Source: Conus ventricosus
Taxonomy: Eukaryota > Mollusca > Gastropoda > Neogastropoda > Conidae
DNA: 17,500 nt
Assembly: GCA_018398815.1 (NCBI GenBank)
Contig: CM031617.1
Location: forward strand, 1,660,991 to 1,678,490
Direction: 5' to 3'
Position numbers and translations under genes: made by a program. Of the stretch, positions 15,420-17,500 are shown piece by piece. A model generated the notes under the pieces. That model saw nothing but the letters and a program-made list of their open reading frames with translations. It made no database searches and was not told where the DNA came from. Position 1 is the first letter of the stretch, and each line of letters begins with the position of its first letter.

Positions 15420-17500
15420 TGTCACGAGTTTGTCACGAGGCCTACGACGTTCGACCCACCTAGGGTGGCGGAATTACTTATTTATTATTGTCGTTGCTGT
15501 TGTCGTGTATCCGTCCCTTAGTGTGGCTTGTGGTGCAGTTGCACCTTGGTGTAGTTCAGCTCAACTTCGGTTTGCTTTCTCTCTCTCTCTCTCTAATTCC
15601 ACCGCCCGTGCTATTCATCCTGCAGGTTCACGGGTGGCCGATACCTTTCTCTCGAACTTTCTGTCTATCGGCCTCTCGCCTGTCTTTTTACCTGTCGCAC
15701 GTGCTTCGTTTCTTTTAGTTTGAAGTATGCTCACTCTGTGACGCAGCATGGCATGTTGGCCGCCATTGCTGAGGGAGGTTAGCTCTTCACTCGAGCGGAA
15801 GATGTCTCTGGGGGCGCCTGCTCCAGTCCTGGTTCTTTACCTTATCATCGAGAGTACAGTCAGTACTTTCAATTCCTGCAGTCGGCCTGTAGGAGAGGGA
15901 CATCACTTCTTCTGTTTCCGCATCTTCGCCTCTGTCCTCTCGACTGGACAGAGGGTAGAGAGAGTCCTTTGACCCGCCTCTTCGGGGTCACCCACGGTAG
16001 CTGGTAAGCATCAGTTTCGTGGTTTGTTTGTTTTGGTTTGTTGTTGTTAGCCGGCTTAGTCTTCGCTTTTGCGCAATTTTCTTTTGTTTTCGAAATTGTA
16101 AGAGAAATATTGTGTGAGGCCTTTTCTCTGGTTAATTCAATCTTTAACCTGGCCATTCTAAATTATTTCCAAAATTCTTTCTCCTGTTTATGTATCTGGT
16201 GATGCGGTAGTCGGTGGGGAAGGGAGAGAACCTGGTGATTCAGGGTTGGAACTTGCTTGGTCTCGCTCGTCCGCCCCTGTCACATTCGCCGGACTTTTAT
16301 CCTTCGGCCACCGTCTGTTTGTGTGGTGCAAGGAGAACGAGTTTTATGTTCACGAGCGTGCGTACGCATGATTTGTCATTTGGATGCGTGGTTGGAGATT
16401 TGTGTTATTTTGAAATGTGTTTATAAAATGTGACAGTTATGCCATTGAATTATTATTTGCAAATGTGGTGGCAGTTATTAAGCGATGGTCGCTGTGTTGA
16501 TTTATTTCCTAAGGAAGGAAAATGTTAAGCGTGAATGAGAGAAGGGTGAAGATAATTCATATTTTGTTTATAACCTGTTGATTTAATGCAGTCTTTTACC
16601 TGCATCGTGTGAGAAGACTTGATTCAATGGGTTTACTGTGTGCGTTTAATACACTTCCCCTCGCCCATCATGCGAGTGGCTGTTAAGACTTGACAGCAAT
16701 GGTCAGACGGTACTGACGGCAGGGTTCCAGTACCCTTCTTCCTTCCTCCTTCCTTCTTCTTTCCCTCCTCTTCGACTCTCCTCCCAGCTACGTCCTCCCC
16801 CCTTCCGGGGGCTTCACCTGGAGCACGGACTGGATGGTGCCACGTGCTGGTTGAGGCCACGTTCTGGCTGAGACTACGGACTGGATGGTGCCACGTGCTG
16901 GTCGAGGCCACGTTCTGGCTGAGACCACGGACTGGATGGTGCCACGCGCTGGTCGAGGCCACGCCTGGTCGGGACCGTGGACTGGTAGAGGAGCCCGCCG
17001 TCTTGACTGGCCGGCCCGGACCCCCGTCCAGGACCTCCAGTAACAGCGCCACGTTTCCCCCCCCCCCCCGGGACACGCTCTTCACTGCCCGCTTGGAAGT
17101 CGAGGGTGTCGGCTTGAGCGACTCCCTGCGAGAACCAACCCGGCTCGGAGCACCTAGTGCGACAGGGTGCTCCCAGCAGACTCGACAGGGCAGGGGTGTG
17201 CACGCACTCCATGGTGTTAGGAAGGGTCGATGCTGGAAATATTTCTTTATAATTGTGTATATGTCATATGTGCTGGAATGCTGTAATTGTGATTGTGTAC
17301 GTCGTATGGCGAAATATTTATTTATAATCGTGCATGTTGTGGGTGTGGGAGTGCTTGATTGTGATTGTGCAGGTTGTGTGCGTTGGAGTGCTTGATTGTG
17401 ATTGTGCATGTTGTGTGCGTTGGAGTGCTTGATTGTGATCGTGCATGGTGCGTGTGTTGGAATGTTTATTTTGCTGGTGTGAATAAATGGGGTGTTGTAT
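15420..17500 (+). repeat. 3' long terminal repeat, cut by the window end
   Basis: It starts TGTCACGAGTTTGTCACGAG and follows the 5' LTR throughout; by comparison about 108 bp are missing at its right end. It repeats all internal landmarks: CT tract, E-box triplication (about 16825-16977), C-run (13 bases here against 15), GT-rich sub-repeats and AATAAA at 17482-17487. Differences from the 5' LTR are mainly one-base insertions or deletions, with few substitutions (for example TTTTGACT against TCTCGACT near 9945/15938, and GTATGC against GTACGC near 10360/16362). Confidence 0.93.

Larger units (their letters stand above)
9435..17500 (+). mobile_element. Internally deleted Ty3/Gypsy-type LTR retrotransposon (Gmr1-like pol order), 3' LTR truncated by window
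   Basis: Two near-identical LTRs (9435-11607 and 15420 onward) flank about 3.8 kb containing, in order, PBS, leader, gag, protease, integrase N-terminal half, RNase H C-terminal tail and polypurine tract. Reverse transcriptase is absent. The integrase zinc-binding region (MAGHMGSK, CRSCDVCQR) is of the Ty3/Gypsy kind. RNase H sequence downstream of integrase means the ancestor had the order PR-IN-RT-RH, known from the Gmr1-like clade. The element is non-autonomous: lacking RT it would need proteins from an intact relative. Near-identical LTRs suggest recent insertion. Orientation is opposite to the macro-domain gene. Confidence 0.9.

Noticed and set aside
15078..15521. Possible extra or envelope-like reading frame after pol
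   Set aside because: No ATG at a sensible place, no signal peptide or transmembrane pattern, and it runs across the polypurine tract into the LTR.

Overview
The window looks like nuclear DNA of an invertebrate animal. It has split coding sequence with spliceosomal junctions, arrays of 41-88 bp minisatellites, a long (GT)n tract, a tRNA-derived SINE head and a Ty3/Gypsy-type LTR retrotransposon. Repeat style and element type would fit a mollusc, but nothing here fixes the species. There is no sign of bacterial operons, CRISPR or phage.

Layout. Positions 1-3516 are non-coding and repeat-dominated: a roughly 380 bp MITE-like unit with terminal inverted repeats, an 88 bp array that runs into a tRNA-like SINE head, a 48 bp array, then a 1.5 kb array of a 41 bp unit. 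Positions 3517-8337 hold the last two recognisable exons of a minus-strand macro-domain gene (ADP-ribose-binding fold, PARP14/15-like in flavour). The two exons are joined by a phase-1 intron of about 4.4 kb, mostly made of two further minisatellites (76 bp x21 and about 42 bp x12-13) and a (GT)n tract. Upstream of the first of these exons (8397-8985) lie five progressively decayed tandem copies of the exon's 5' end. Positions 8986-9434 are unassigned flank.

Positions 9435 to the window end hold a plus-strand LTR retrotransposon: a 2173 bp 5' LTR bounded by TGTCACGA/TCGTGACA, a primer-binding site matching the 3' end of tRNA-Pro, an untranslated leader, gag (Ser/Thr-rich start, 11-residue coiled-coil repeats, capsid-like domain, one CCHC knuckle), an aspartic protease with DSGA, an integrase N-terminal half, the last part of an RNase H, a polypurine tract and a 3' LTR cut off by the window edge about 108 bp before its end. 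The reverse transcriptase, the rest of the integrase core and most of RNase H are missing. Because RNase H sequence lies downstream of integrase, the parent element must have had the rearranged pol order PR-IN-RT-RH (Gmr1-like), not the usual Gypsy order.

Both gene sets carry many one-base frameshifts. Differences between the two LTRs, which should be near-identical, are also mostly one-base indels. I infer that a good part of the damage is uncorrected long-read error rather than biological decay. No wholly new system is proven here. The most interesting items are the internally deleted rearranged-order retroelement, its hendecad-repeat Gag, and the tandem decay series of a macro-domain exon.
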